From Clostridiales bacterium (GTDB taxonomy: Bacteria; Bacillota; Clostridia; Lachnospirales; Lachnospiraceae): DNA of 64,000 nucleotides. How positions within the stretch are numbered: the stretch's first letter is position 1; each line of letters begins with the position of its first letter. The stretch spans positions 73,027-137,026 of the forward strand of contig JAGZHZ010000003.1 in the NCBI GenBank assembly GCA_018366495.1, written 5' to 3'. Position numbers and translations under genes: made by a program. The notes under the pieces were generated by a model that had not been told where the DNA came from, did no database searches, and saw only the letters and a list, made by a program, of their open reading frames with translations. Shown piece by piece: positions 45,178 to 54,334 of this stretch.

Positions 45178-45372
45178 TTACAGTTCTACGGTATCAAATC
45201 CCAAATCATCCATTACTTCTTTTGCCAATGCAACCTCTTTTTCAGTACCGTCAATGGTAACGGTCTTATTTTCAAGAGATACTTCAAATTTTAATCCTTC
45301 TCTTTCCATTGCTTTTGTGATTCTCTCTACGCACTTTCCACAATGCATATCTTCTGCTTTTAATACTGTCAT
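45178..45372 (-). CDS. copZ: Heavy-metal-associated copper chaperone
   Basis: 64 residues, one HMA (ferredoxin-like) domain with the metal site 'MHCGKC' (normally MxCxxC). It would carry Cu(I) to the CopA ATPase. The ribosome-binding site AGGAGG precedes the ATG at 45372. It is the last gene of copA-csoR-copZ. Position and length make the chaperone role likely. Confidence 0.88.
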   Translation of the reverse strand: MTVLKAEDMHCGKCVERITKAMEREGLKFEVSLENKTVTIDGTEKEVALAKEVMDDLGFDTVEL

Positions 45373-45441
45373 CTTTTTTTCCTCCTGCTATAATAAGATA
45401 AATTTGTTTCTATGGTTAACAACCAATTTGGTTATCCGCCT

Positions 45442-45747
45442 CTACTTCATCATTTTTTGTATGGTATTGCACAATTCATCCACAACTTCTTCATCCCCGT
45501 CTTTGATTTTTCCTACAACGCAGCTTTTGATGTGATTTGAAAGCAAACATTTATTGAACGCGTTCAGCGCTGACTGGATCGCTGATACCTGAGTCAGGAT
45601 ATCTACACAATATCGTTCTTCCTCTACCATCTTTTTGATTCCTCTCACCTGGCCTTCAATTCGATTCAGACGGTTCATCAGATCTTTGTATTCTGTCATC
45701 TCTCGGTGTTTATGTCTTTCACAGTGTTCACAACGTTTTTCTTCCAT
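45442..45747 (-). CDS. csoR: CsoR family copper-sensing repressor
   Basis: 101 residues, all-helical DUF156 fold. The family metal ligands appear as Cys in 'ERYCVDIL' and His/Cys in 'SNHIKSCVV'. A Cys/His-rich N-terminus ('CEHCERHKH') is extra. It binds DNA without copper and releases it on Cu(I) binding. A matching operator (48115-48131) lies at the copA promoter. The DNA-contact region 'LNRIEGQVRGIKKM' is intact. GGAGG precedes the start. Confidence 0.92.
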   Translation of the reverse strand: MEEKRCEHCERHKHREMTEYKDLMNRLNRIEGQVRGIKKMVEEERYCVDILTQVSAIQSALNAFNKCLLSNHIKSCVVGKIKDGDEEVVDELCNTIQKMMK

Positions 45748-45850
45748 TTTTGAATTCCTCCGTTCCTGTCAGTTCCTCCGATCAGCGGCTAAAACCTTAG
45801 ACGCGGAAGCTTACAGTTTTTCTGCATCATTTGTAAATTTCTGATCTTTT

Positions 45851-48094
45851 TTATAATTTTACACGTTTCAGACGCAGCGCATTTCCCACAACAAGCACAG
45901 AACTGCATGACATCGCGAAACCTGCTATCATCGGATTTAAAAGAGGACCGCCAAACGCATACAGCAGACCTGCTGCCACTGGAATGCCTAAAGTATTAAA
46001 GATAAATGCCCAAAATAAGTTTTCTTTGATATTGCGGATTGTCAGTTTGCTCAGTCGGATTGCTTTATATACATCCATAAGGTCTGACTTCATCAGAACA
46101 ATATCGCTTGATTCTACTGCGATATCGCTTCCGCTTCCGATTGCGCATCCGATATCTGCCTGAGCAAGCGCTGGCGCATCATTGATCCCGTCGCCTACCA
46201 TCATAATTTTCTTTCCTTCTTTTTGCAGATGCTCCACGACAGCCGCCTTATCTCCAGGCAATACTTCCGATACGACACGATCCACATGAACCTGGCTTCC
46301 AATATATTCTGCAGTCCGTTTGTTGTCTCCTGTCAGCATCACCACCTCTATCCCCATCTTACGGATCTTATCGATCGCCTCCACACTTGTATTTTTTATG
46401 GTATCAGCAACACTTATAATTCCAGATAACTCTCCATTTTCTACAACGAACATCGGAGTCTGTCCTTTCTGCGCAATCTCATCGGACGATTTTTTTAATT
46501 CTCCCAGTTCAATCTTCTGTTCCTTTACCATACGTTCGTTTCCGATCCAGATTTCTTTTCCGTCGAGCTGTGCACGGATTCCGCGTCCTGTCAGACTTTC
46601 AAACTGTTCCGGCGCTTTTAATTCCATGCCCTGATTTTTTGCCGCTTCCACAATCGCATTTCCAAGCGGATGTTCTGAGACTTTCTCACAACACGCTGCA
46701 ATGCGCAGAAGTTCTTCTTTTGATCCTTTCTTTGTCAGTACTTCGATCACCTTCGGCTTTCCTTCTGTGACGGTTCCTGTCTTATCCAGTACAACAACTT
46801 CTGTTTTATGCGTTATTTCCAGCGCCTCTCCGCTCTTAATTAAAATACCATTGGAAGCGCCCACTCCCGTTCCAACCATGATTGCGGTCGGTGTCGCAAG
46901 TCCTAATGCACATGGACATGCAATGACAAGAACAGATACAAAAATCGTCAGTACAAAAGATAACGGATGTCCTGTAAAACTCCAGATCAATGCGGCAAGC
47001 AATGCAATTCCCATCACTGTCGGCACAAAATATCCGGCAACTGCATCAGCAAGTTTTGAGATCGGCGCTTTCTTTCCCTGAGCATCTTCCATCAGTTTTA
47101 TAATCTTGGCCAGCGTTGTGTCGCTTCCCGTGTGCGTCACTCTGATCTGCATAGCTCCATTATAGTTCATGCTGCCTCCGATTACCGTATCTCCTTCTTC
47201 TTTTTCTACCGGAATACTTTCTCCTGTCAGCATGGACTCGTCCACACTGCTGTTTCCTGAGACAACTTCCCCGTCAAGCGGAACTTTACTTCCCGGTTTG
47301 ATCAGAAGAATATCTCCTGTTTTTATTTCTTCCACGGGGATTTCTTTTTCTTCTCCGTCTTTTATGCGGATTGCCGTATCCGGTGCAAGCTGCATCAATT
47401 TCTGAATTGCTTCTGATGTCTTTCCTTTGCTCCGACTCTCCATAAATTTTCCAAGCATCACGAGAGTCACAACGACTGCCGCAGATTCAAAATATAAATT
47501 GTGTGCATATTCCGGATGGCTCGGAATTAAAATTGTCATAATCAAACTGTATAAAAATGCGCTTCCCGTTCCGATTGCCACAAGAGAATCCATATTTGGA
47601 TGACCATGAAGCAGTGTTTTAAATCCTACAATATAAAACTTTCTGCCGCAGATCAGAACAAGAACCGTTAAAATCAGCTGCGCCAGCGCAAAATTCAGAG
47701 GGTGCGTTTCCATATTTAAAAACTCTGGAAGCGGCAATGTAAATGGAAGCATATGTCCCATGGAGATGTATAAAAGCGGCAATGCAAAACAAATACTAAA
47801 AATCAGCCTTTTTTTCATCTCATGGTGCGTATGCTCAGACTCTAGTTTTTCCTCTTCTTTTTCTTTTTTTATCTCTTCTGGAATTTCCAGTTCTGCTCCA
47901 AAACCTGCCCGTTCTACTTTTGCAATGATATCTTCCGGTTTCAGTTTTTCCTCGTCATATTCTATTGTCATACGATTCGTAGCAAGATTTACCTGACTTT
48001 CTTTCACGCCGTCCATCTTTCGTGTCACACGCTCTACAGCGCTGCTGCAGGAAGCACATGTCATTCCCTTAATCAGATAGCACTCTTTCTTCAT
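45851..48094 (-). CDS. copA: Copper-exporting P1B-type ATPase
   Basis: 747 residues. A single N-terminal HMA domain (GMTCASC near residue 10-16) is followed by a Glu/Lys-rich linker with a His-containing stretch, eight membrane helices, the ion-binding CPC motif ('ACPCALG'), the phosphorylation site 'DKTGTVTEG', 'TGES', the HP dipeptide in 'SEHPLG', and the hinge 'GDGINDAPAL'. It pumps Cu(I) out of the cell. GGAGG is 8 bases before the ATG. It is first in the copA-csoR-copZ operon, with a TTGACA/17/TAATAT promoter overlapped by the CsoR operator. Confidence 0.96.
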   Translation of the reverse strand: MKKECYLIKGMTCASCSSAVERVTRKMDGVKESQVNLATNRMTIEYDEEKLKPEDIIAKVERAGFGAELEIPEEIKKEKEEEKLESEHTHHEMKKRLIFSICFALPLLYISMGHMLPFTLPLPEFLNMETHPLNFALAQLILTVLVLICGRKFYIVGFKTLLHGHPNMDSLVAIGTGSAFLYSLIMTILIPSHPEYAHNLYFESAAVVVTLVMLGKFMESRSKGKTSEAIQKLMQLAPDTAIRIKDGEEKEIPVEEIKTGDILLIKPGSKVPLDGEVVSGNSSVDESMLTGESIPVEKEEGDTVIGGSMNYNGAMQIRVTHTGSDTTLAKIIKLMEDAQGKKAPISKLADAVAGYFVPTVMGIALLAALIWSFTGHPLSFVLTIFVSVLVIACPCALGLATPTAIMVGTGVGASNGILIKSGEALEITHKTEVVVLDKTGTVTEGKPKVIEVLTKKGSKEELLRIAACCEKVSEHPLGNAIVEAAKNQGMELKAPEQFESLTGRGIRAQLDGKEIWIGNERMVKEQKIELGELKKSSDEIAQKGQTPMFVVENGELSGIISVADTIKNTSVEAIDKIRKMGIEVVMLTGDNKRTAEYIGSQVHVDRVVSEVLPGDKAAVVEHLQKEGKKIMMVGDGINDAPALAQADIGCAIGSGSDIAVESSDIVLMKSDLMDVYKAIRLSKLTIRNIKENLFWAFIFNTLGIPVAAGLLYAFGGPLLNPMIAGFAMSCSSVLVVGNALRLKRVKL

Positions 48095-48114
48095 ACATAT
48101 TCCCTCCTTTCAGC

Positions 48115-48131
48115 ATACCACTACGGGGTAT
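48115..48131. promoter_or_regulatory. CsoR operator at the copA promoter
   Basis: ATACCACTACGGGGTAT is a 17-base imperfect palindrome (ATACC/GGTAT ends with a G/C-rich core), matching the known CsoR-type operator pattern. It lies just downstream of the -10 box, where a bound repressor would block transcription. Confidence 0.8.
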
Positions 48132-48137
48132 ATGTAT

Positions 48138-48166
48138 ATATTATTCTTCTCTCTGTTTTTTGTCAA
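48138..48166 (-). promoter_or_regulatory. Promoter of copA-csoR-copZ
   Basis: TTGACA (48161-48166), 17-base spacer, TAATAT (48138-48143) on the minus strand. Confidence 0.8.
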
Positions 48167-48222
48167 GTCCCTTTTTTAGTGAAACAAAATAAGAAATCAA
48201 AACACAGATCTCGATTTCTTCC

Positions 48223-48251
48223 TTGAAACTTTTTTCAGAATCCCTTATACT
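48223..48251 (+). promoter_or_regulatory. Promoter of the PHP-domain gene
   Basis: TTGAAA (48223-48228), 17-base spacer, TATACT (48246-48251), 24 bases before the start codon. Confidence 0.65.
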
Positions 48252-48274
48252 GTGAACAGAAAGGTGGTTTTTTT

Positions 48275-49135
48275 ATGAGATATGTTGATCTACATGTACA
48301 TTCAAACTGCTCAGATGGAACATTTTCTCCCTCTGAACTTGTATCGTATGCACTGGAAAAAAATTTATCTGCCTTTGCACTGACAGATCATGACACAACT
48401 GCCGGCCTTTCAGAAGCACTTGCCGCCGCTGAAGGGACAAACCTAGAAGTGATTCCCGGCATTGAATTTTCTACTGAGTACCATGGAAAAGATATCCATA
48501 TCGTTGGTCTTGATATTGCCTATCAATCTGAATTTTTTCAAAGCCAGCTCCAAAATTTTCAGGACTCCAGAGAGATACGAAATAAAAAAATGATCGCTAA
48601 AATGCAGGAACATCACATTGATATTTCATGGGAAGAAATGAAAAATCTATTTGGCGATGCCGTGTGGACAAGAGCTCATTTTGCAGAATATCTTCGTCAA
48701 AAAGGCTATGTCAGGAATATGGATGACGCTTTTCTTCGTTTTCTTGGGGATCATGCCCCTTGTTTTGTCCCGCGTGAAAAGGTCTCTCCGGCACAGGCAG
48801 TGCGCCTCATCCGCGATACAGGAGGAATCGCTGTTCTGGCCCATCCCATTTTATATCATTTGACAGATGATCAGCTTAGCGCTCTTATCCGGTCTTTAAA
48901 AAAAGAAGGACTGATCGGCATTGAAGCTGTCTATTCTACTTATCTTGGATATCAGGAAGATGAAATGCGTCGTCTTGCCAGACATCATGATCTTTGCATC
49001 TCAGGGGGCAGTGATTTTCATGGCTCCATTAAACCTCTTATTGATCTTGGATGCGGCAGAGGCAATTTAAAGATCCCATACGCTTTCTTAGATGCGATGC
49101 GTGACCGTCGTACAAAGCGCCATTGCAATCTTTAA
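48275..49135 (+). CDS. PHP-domain phosphoesterase (RNase AM / nucleoside bisphosphate phosphatase type)
   Basis: 286 residues. The PHP metal-site motifs are 'DLHVHSNCSDG', 'TDHDTTAG', 'GIEFST', 'AHPI' and 'GSDFHGS'. The sequence resembles the YciV/TrpH-like enzymes that hydrolyse 3',5'-nucleoside bisphosphates or short RNA 5' ends. The ribosome-binding site is AAAGGTGG. A small protein gene follows 32 bases later and then a Cof-type HAD, likely as one operon with a terminator at 50269. Confidence 0.87.
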   Translation: MRYVDLHVHSNCSDGTFSPSELVSYALEKNLSAFALTDHDTTAGLSEALAAAEGTNLEVIPGIEFSTEYHGKDIHIVGLDIAYQSEFFQSQLQNFQDSREIRNKKMIAKMQEHHIDISWEEMKNLFGDAVWTRAHFAEYLRQKGYVRNMDDAFLRFLGDHAPCFVPREKVSPAQAVRLIRDTGGIAVLAHPILYHLTDDQLSALIRSLKKEGLIGIEAVYSTYLGYQEDEMRRLARHHDLCISGGSDFHGSIKPLIDLGCGRGNLKIPYAFLDAMRDRRTKRHCNL

Positions 49136-49167
49136 TAAAAACAAAAACAGAAAGGATACATACTTAT

Positions 49168-49377
49168 ATGACATTCAGAGAACAATTTATGGCTGGAATG
49201 ATTGAATTTGATGAAATTTTTGACTATACGGAAGACTGGAATTTCAGTGATGAGATCTGTACGCTCCGTGAATACCTTGGTCTGACAGAGGAAGAGGAAG
49301 ATATCTGGGTCAGCCAAAGTGATGACGCCTTGGAGGCATTTATGACAAGGGAAAAAAGCGAGGCGGAAAAAGAATGA
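49168..49377 (+). CDS. Small acidic hypothetical protein
   Basis: 69 residues, strongly acidic, without membrane segment. It reads 'MTFREQFMAGMIEFDEIFDY', then 'LREYLGLTEEEEDIW'. Proteins of this kind are common beside Cof-type HAD genes in Lachnospiraceae; no function is known to me. The start is the ATG at 49168, with GAAAGGA upstream. The stop overlaps the start of the HAD gene by 4 bases (ATGA), so the two are translationally coupled. Confidence 0.7.
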   Translation: MTFREQFMAGMIEFDEIFDYTEDWNFSDEICTLREYLGLTEEEEDIWVSQSDDALEAFMTREKSEAEKE

Positions 49378-50219
49378 CCTCATTGAAAAACAACACCAAA
49401 ATTTTATTTACCGATCTGGACGGCACTCTTTTTGATGATCAGAAACAGATTTGTCCGGAAAACCGCAGTGCGATTCGACGTGCCCTCCTTGCCGGTCATA
49501 AGATTGTCATCACAACAGGACGTCCTCTGTTCAGTGCCAAAAAGCTGTGTGAAGAACTGCAGCTGACAGAGAAAGGCTGTTACTGCATCTGCTTCAACGG
49601 TGCTGTAATCTATGATTGTTTTTCGCAGAAAGCAGTCTATGAGAAAACGCTTTCTCACGAGTCCGTTCGCCGTCTTATGGATGAAGCTCAAAAAGCGCAT
49701 CTCCACTCCCAGACATATTCTGACACTCATGTGATATCTGAGCTGTCAAATCAGGATTTTGATCAATATGCTTCCATCTGCCGTGTGGAGCATAAAACGG
49801 TCCCTGACGTTTTAAGAGAATTAGGTCCAAAACAGCCTGCAAAGGTTCTGTTAATTGGAAATCATGAACAATTAGAACAGTTTCGCATCCACACGCTTTC
49901 ATGGAGAGAGGGAACGATAGATGCCCTGTTTTCTTGTGACCGCTATCTGGAGTTTGTTCCCAAAGGTGTCTCAAAGGGAAATGCCATTCAAATTTTATGT
50001 GACCTTTTAGGAATTCCTCTTTCTTCATCTATTGCGGCTGGGGATGCAGAAAATGATATTTCTATGATTCAGACAGCCCATATCGGGGCTGTCATGGCAA
50101 ATGCCTCTGAAAAAATAAAAACTTACGGCAACTATGTGACTTCCCGTGACAACAATCATGGCGGAATTGCAGAAATTATCGAACGTTTTATGCTGCAGGA
50201 GGATTCCATTTTAATATAA
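49374..50219 (+). CDS. Cof-type HAD-IIB phosphatase
   Basis: 281 residues. HAD motifs: 'FTDLDGTLFDD', 'ITTGR', a lysine in 'GVSKGNAIQ' and 'AGDAENDISMI'. The cap domain is of the IIB type. It should remove phosphate from small sugar or cofactor phosphates; substrate unknown. It is coupled to the small acidic protein gene upstream and ends before a strong bidirectional terminator. Confidence 0.9.
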   Translation: MTSLKNNTKILFTDLDGTLFDDQKQICPENRSAIRRALLAGHKIVITTGRPLFSAKKLCEELQLTEKGCYCICFNGAVIYDCFSQKAVYEKTLSHESVRRLMDEAQKAHLHSQTYSDTHVISELSNQDFDQYASICRVEHKTVPDVLRELGPKQPAKVLLIGNHEQLEQFRIHTLSWREGTIDALFSCDRYLEFVPKGVSKGNAIQILCDLLGIPLSSSIAAGDAENDISMIQTAHIGAVMANASEKIKTYGNYVTSRDNNHGGIAEIIERFMLQEDSILI

Positions 50220-50268
50220 TCTTCCCTTCTGGTATAATATAGTATATTATATTATGTAATCTATTCTG

Positions 50269-50323
50269 AAAAAAGCTTCTTCTCAAAACAATCATCGACT
50301 GTTTTTCTGAAGAAGCTTTTTTT
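50269..50323. terminator. Bidirectional terminator between the HAD gene and ppk
   Basis: AAAAAAGCTTCTTC / GAAGAAGCTTTTTTT arms with a loop of about 30 bases that is itself partly paired, and A/T tracts on both sides. It ends the plus-strand HAD operon and the minus-strand ppx-ppk operon. Confidence 0.8.
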
Positions 50324-50363
50324 ATCTTGTCTTTATATTATACATACATCTCAGACTTTTTTA

Positions 50364-52496
50364 TCATTCTTCGTCAATAGGCTCTGCCGGTATAAAAATT
50401 CTGTTTTTTACAGGATCACGCGGCACTTTTGCTCGTTCAACAGCCTCTTTGCAAAAATAATTCTGAGAGTCTAACAATACTTTTCCTCTCTTATCCTGTT
50501 TTACATAGCGATTATCTGGCTGAAGAATGTGCGCCTTGACATTATCCTCCAGCTGAATTTTTAAGATATGGAAAACTTCCTTCTTCAGTCTCTCACATTC
50601 TACCGGGAATAAAATCTCTACACGTTTGTCTAAATTTCTCGGCATCCAGTCCGCACTGCCCATATAAATCTCTTCCATTCCATTGTTCAGGAAATAAAAA
50701 ATACGGCTATGTTCCAAGAAGTTTCCTACAATAGAGCGGACAGTGATATTTTCGCTGACTCCCGGAATTCCTACTTTCAGACAGCAGATTCCTCTTACAA
50801 TCAGTTCAATCTTTACTCCTGCTGCGGATGCTTCATATAATGTCGCAATGATATTCTGATCGCACAGAGAATTCATCTTTGCAATGATATGAGCTGGTTT
50901 TCCCTCTCTCGCATTCTGTGTCTCCCTTTGAATCAATCTGATAAATTTATTTCTCAGCCAGATTGGAGCTACCACAAGACGATTCCACCGTTTCGGCTCT
51001 GAATATCCAGAAAGCATATTGAATACAGCCGTTGCATCCTCCCCGATCGGTTCAGAACACGTCAAAATTCCGCAGTCTGTATACAATTTTGCCGTAGAAT
51101 CATTATAGTTTCCTGTTCCAAGGTGAACATAACGACGAATTCCATCTTCTTCCCTTCTGACCACAAGTGTAATCTTACTGTGGGTTTTCAGACCAACAAG
51201 GCCGTAGATAACGTGGCATCCCGCCTTCTCCAGCATCTTTGCCCAGACGATATTATTTTCTTCATCAAATCTGGCTTTTAATTCTACCAGCACAGAGACC
51301 TGTTTTCCATTTTCAGCCGCATGGGCAAGTGCCGCAATGATCGGTGAATTTCCGCTGACACGATATAAAGTCTGTTTGATCGCCAGCACATCCGGATCTT
51401 TTGCCGCCTGACGTACAAAATCCACAACCGGATCAAATGTCATATATGGATGATGCAGCAAAATATCTCCTTTTCGTATCTGAGAAAAGATATCTCCTCC
51501 ATCCATCATATCCGGCACAGGCTGGGGAATGTATGGTTTGTATTTATACTGCTCATATCCCGGCAATCCATACATTTTCATTAAAAATGTAAGATCCAGA
51601 GGTCCATTGATCTTAAAAATACCTTCTTCTTTAATATCAAACTCTTTTTTCAGGATCTTCAGAAGTTTTGAGTCCATTTTGTCTTCAATTTCCAGTCGGA
51701 TAACCTCTCCCCACTGTCTTTTTTTCAGCTGTTTCTGAATTTCTTTTAAGAGATCGGCGGCCTCGTCTTCATCAATCGTAAGATCTGCATTTCTCATAAT
51801 CCGATATGGATGTGCGCAGACTACATCGTAATTTAAAAACAGCTTTCCAATATTGCGCTCAATCACTTCCTCCAGCAGAATTACTTTCTTTTTACCCGGT
51901 TCTTTCTCTGGAAGTACAACAATGCGGGGCAGTACACTCGGAACCTGCACCGTTGCAAATTCCGTCTTTGTCTTTCCCTCTTTTTTTCGGATCAGTGCGC
52001 CGATATTGAGCGTCTTATTTCGAATCAGAGGAAATGGTCTCGAAGAATCCATTGCCATCGGTGTCAGAACGGGATAGACATTTTCTTCAAAATACTGATC
52101 CACAAACTGCGCCTCATCTTTCTTCAGATCTTCATGTGCTGTAATCAGCGTCATCCCCACCTGCTTTAAAGCCGGCAAGATAGAGCGGTTATAAGTAGAA
52201 TACTGTAAATTTACAAGATCATGTGCCTCCGCTGTGATCTGCGTCAGCTGTTCTGAGGCTGTCATTCCTGCTATATCCTTCTTCGTATATCCCGCATGTA
52301 CCATATCTTTTAAAGATGCAACACGAATCATAAAAAACTCATCCAGATTTGATGATGTGATGCTTAAAAATTTTAATCTCTCAAAAAGCGGCAGACTTTT
52401 ATCCCGCGCTTCACTTAGAACACGGGCATTAAAACTAAGCCAGCTCGATTCCCTGTTTGTATAGTATACAGGGTTTGTAAAATCCATTTCTCCCAT
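50364..52496 (-). CDS. ppk1: Polyphosphate kinase 1
   Basis: 710 residues. It polymerises ATP gamma-phosphate into polyphosphate and can run in reverse. Domain order is N-terminal helical ('ESSWLSFNARVL'), head, and two phospholipase-D-like C-terminal domains. The autophosphorylated histidine is in 'GLKTHSKITLVVR', and the second conserved His in 'FLEHSRIFYF'. The start is the ATG at 52496, 7 bases after GGAGG; the TTG in front lies in the ribosome-binding site. It overlaps closely with ppx (17 bases), so synthesis and breakdown of polyphosphate are encoded together. Confidence 0.96.
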   Translation of the reverse strand: MGEMDFTNPVYYTNRESSWLSFNARVLSEARDKSLPLFERLKFLSITSSNLDEFFMIRVASLKDMVHAGYTKKDIAGMTASEQLTQITAEAHDLVNLQYSTYNRSILPALKQVGMTLITAHEDLKKDEAQFVDQYFEENVYPVLTPMAMDSSRPFPLIRNKTLNIGALIRKKEGKTKTEFATVQVPSVLPRIVVLPEKEPGKKKVILLEEVIERNIGKLFLNYDVVCAHPYRIMRNADLTIDEDEAADLLKEIQKQLKKRQWGEVIRLEIEDKMDSKLLKILKKEFDIKEEGIFKINGPLDLTFLMKMYGLPGYEQYKYKPYIPQPVPDMMDGGDIFSQIRKGDILLHHPYMTFDPVVDFVRQAAKDPDVLAIKQTLYRVSGNSPIIAALAHAAENGKQVSVLVELKARFDEENNIVWAKMLEKAGCHVIYGLVGLKTHSKITLVVRREEDGIRRYVHLGTGNYNDSTAKLYTDCGILTCSEPIGEDATAVFNMLSGYSEPKRWNRLVVAPIWLRNKFIRLIQRETQNAREGKPAHIIAKMNSLCDQNIIATLYEASAAGVKIELIVRGICCLKVGIPGVSENITVRSIVGNFLEHSRIFYFLNNGMEEIYMGSADWMPRNLDKRVEILFPVECERLKKEVFHILKIQLEDNVKAHILQPDNRYVKQDKRGKVLLDSQNYFCKEAVERAKVPRDPVKNRIFIPAEPIDEE

Positions 52497-52513
52497 TTCT
52501 TTTCCTCCCAAAA

Positions 52514-54055
52514 TTAAAAATGCTTTTTCTGACGAATCACAGGACGAATACTGAATACCTCCTCAAAAAAATCGGCTTTTTCTTTAAACAGCGCTTTTTC
52601 CAATGTGATATCCTTCTGTGTCTCCACGGAAATAATCAGCTGATTATCCTTCAGCATAAATTTGGCATTTTCAAATTTCTGCTGGTGGCTTCTGTCCAGG
52701 GCATTTGCCACACGCAGGATTGCTGTCAATTTTGTAATCAGCAGATATTCTTCTTTGTGCATCTCAGAATGTGCTGTGATCGCATCGTAATATTCAAACT
52801 CTTTTGTATTATATCGAACTACATTCGCAATAATCTCTCTCTCTAAACGTGATAATCCAATGATCTCTGTTGCCATGATAATACTGTAAGAACAGTCGGA
52901 TACTTCTGTCAGACTGATATACTTTCCGCATCCGTGCAGAATCGCCGCAATTCTGAGTAAAAGCCGCTCTCTTTTCCCAAGGCCATGATTTTTTTTCATT
53001 TTATCAAAAATTCCAAGCGAAAGACTCTCCATCATTTTGATGTGATTTTTATTGCACATATATCGTTTTGCAAGATTTCTCGCCTCTGCAATGATATCAT
53101 CGTCAAAACTGTGTCCATTTTTTATGATCTTCTTTTTCTCTGCATAGTCATAGGCAATGCCATCATTTAAACTAAATCCCGGCATCCAGATCATTTTTGC
53201 ATTGCAGACCTCTATAAATCTCTTATAAATAACAAGAGATGATAAAACAAGAGAACCGCTCTCTGATGGAAGGTCATACTTTTCTATCACTTCATCCTGG
53301 CTCTGCTCCATTATTGCGCCATATTTTTTATGGAACTCTTCTCTTGTAATCATCGTTACCGTACTCTCTTCCTGACTGTTTTGCATCAATTCTAAAAGAT
53401 AGTCCCCAATGATAATAATATTTTTAATCTCTCTGTCTTTTAAATACAGTTTCTCAAAACTCTCCAATTCATTATTGATCAGCTCTTCCACCAGCTGTTC
53501 AAAATGTGACTCCGTCTGTTCTACTTTTGACAGCTTTTCGCGCACACGCAGGTTACCGCTGCGAATATTCTGCGTTGTGATCAAAGAACCATTCTCAAAC
53601 AGAGAAATCTGAACGCTTCCTCCCCCCACATCAACAATTGCTGTTCCGTCCTGAATAATCTGATTAAATTCTCTTTCGCTGGAAGCGATTGACTTGTAAT
53701 CTAAAAATCTCTGTTCAGAGTTTCCAAGCACCTCCAGATGTATTCCTGTGTGCTTTTCAATATAATCGAGCATAATCAGCTTGTTTTTTGCCTCTCGAAT
53801 CGCACTCGTCGCACATGCACGATATGCGTCTACTTTATATCCTTCCATAATCTTTTTGAAGTCTGCCAGTACTTCACAAAGTTCATCTACAAGTTTCACA
53901 CCGATCTTTTCCTGTGTAAAGGCATCTTTTCCTAACTCCAGACTGCTTTGAATGCAGTCAATTTCTTTCATTCCATACTGGACTGACAGCTCATAAATTT
54001 TCATCTCCGTCACATAGGAGCCAACGTCAATCGCCGCAAATGTTATAATCTGCAT
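52514..54055 (-). CDS. ppx: Ppx/GppA family exopolyphosphatase
   Basis: 513 residues. The ASKHA-fold N-terminal half has 'FAAIDVGSYVTEMKIYEL', 'ACATSAIREAKN' and 'AIVDVGGGSVQISLF'. The C-terminal half is an HD-like helical domain whose motif reads 'ILHGCGKYIS', with Gly in the place of the Asp of a canonical HD pair. It hydrolyses terminal phosphates of polyphosphate or pppGpp. The start is the ATG at 54055 with GAGGTG upstream. It is the first gene of ppx-ppk1. A 9-bp inverted repeat (54121-54146) covers the probable promoter. Confidence 0.93.
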   Translation of the reverse strand: MQIITFAAIDVGSYVTEMKIYELSVQYGMKEIDCIQSSLELGKDAFTQEKIGVKLVDELCEVLADFKKIMEGYKVDAYRACATSAIREAKNKLIMLDYIEKHTGIHLEVLGNSEQRFLDYKSIASSEREFNQIIQDGTAIVDVGGGSVQISLFENGSLITTQNIRSGNLRVREKLSKVEQTESHFEQLVEELINNELESFEKLYLKDREIKNIIIIGDYLLELMQNSQEESTVTMITREEFHKKYGAIMEQSQDEVIEKYDLPSESGSLVLSSLVIYKRFIEVCNAKMIWMPGFSLNDGIAYDYAEKKKIIKNGHSFDDDIIAEARNLAKRYMCNKNHIKMMESLSLGIFDKMKKNHGLGKRERLLLRIAAILHGCGKYISLTEVSDCSYSIIMATEIIGLSRLEREIIANVVRYNTKEFEYYDAITAHSEMHKEEYLLITKLTAILRVANALDRSHQQKFENAKFMLKDNQLIISVETQKDITLEKALFKEKADFFEEVFSIRPVIRQKKHF

Positions 54056-54120
54056 ATGTTTCACCTCACTGCTTTTCTCTGATCGAAGCAAATTTTTTAT
54101 AACTTGCCTGCCGTATCACT

Positions 54121-54146
54121 CACATATAAACTGCGTATTATATGTG
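54121..54146. repeat. Perfect 9-bp inverted repeat over the ppx promoter region
   Basis: CACATATAA - 8 bases - TTATATGTG. The minus-strand TATAAT of a likely ppx promoter lies inside one arm, so this could be a regulator site. AT-rich chance is possible. Confidence 0.4.
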
Positions 54147-54242
54147 CCTTTTCGATTTTATATTCCTTATTTTACTATTATATGAAAAAAAAGACCAGAG
54201 ACTTTCCTTACTTTTTACAAAATATTTTTTATTGTTCATTAG

Positions 54243-54305
54243 AAAAAAACAAATCGGAGACCGACTGTAAAATCATAAAAATGTTTTTTCAGTCAATCTC
54301 CGATT
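54243..54305 (-). terminator. Terminator of the folate-pheA-DUF815 operon
   Basis: 16-base stem AATCGGAGATTGACTG / CAGTCGGTCTCCGATT (with a few G-U pairs) followed by TGTTTTTTT on the minus strand, about 30 bases after the DUF815 stop. Confidence 0.88.
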
Positions 54306-54334
54306 ATTGAATTCTTTTTTATCACAATATATTT

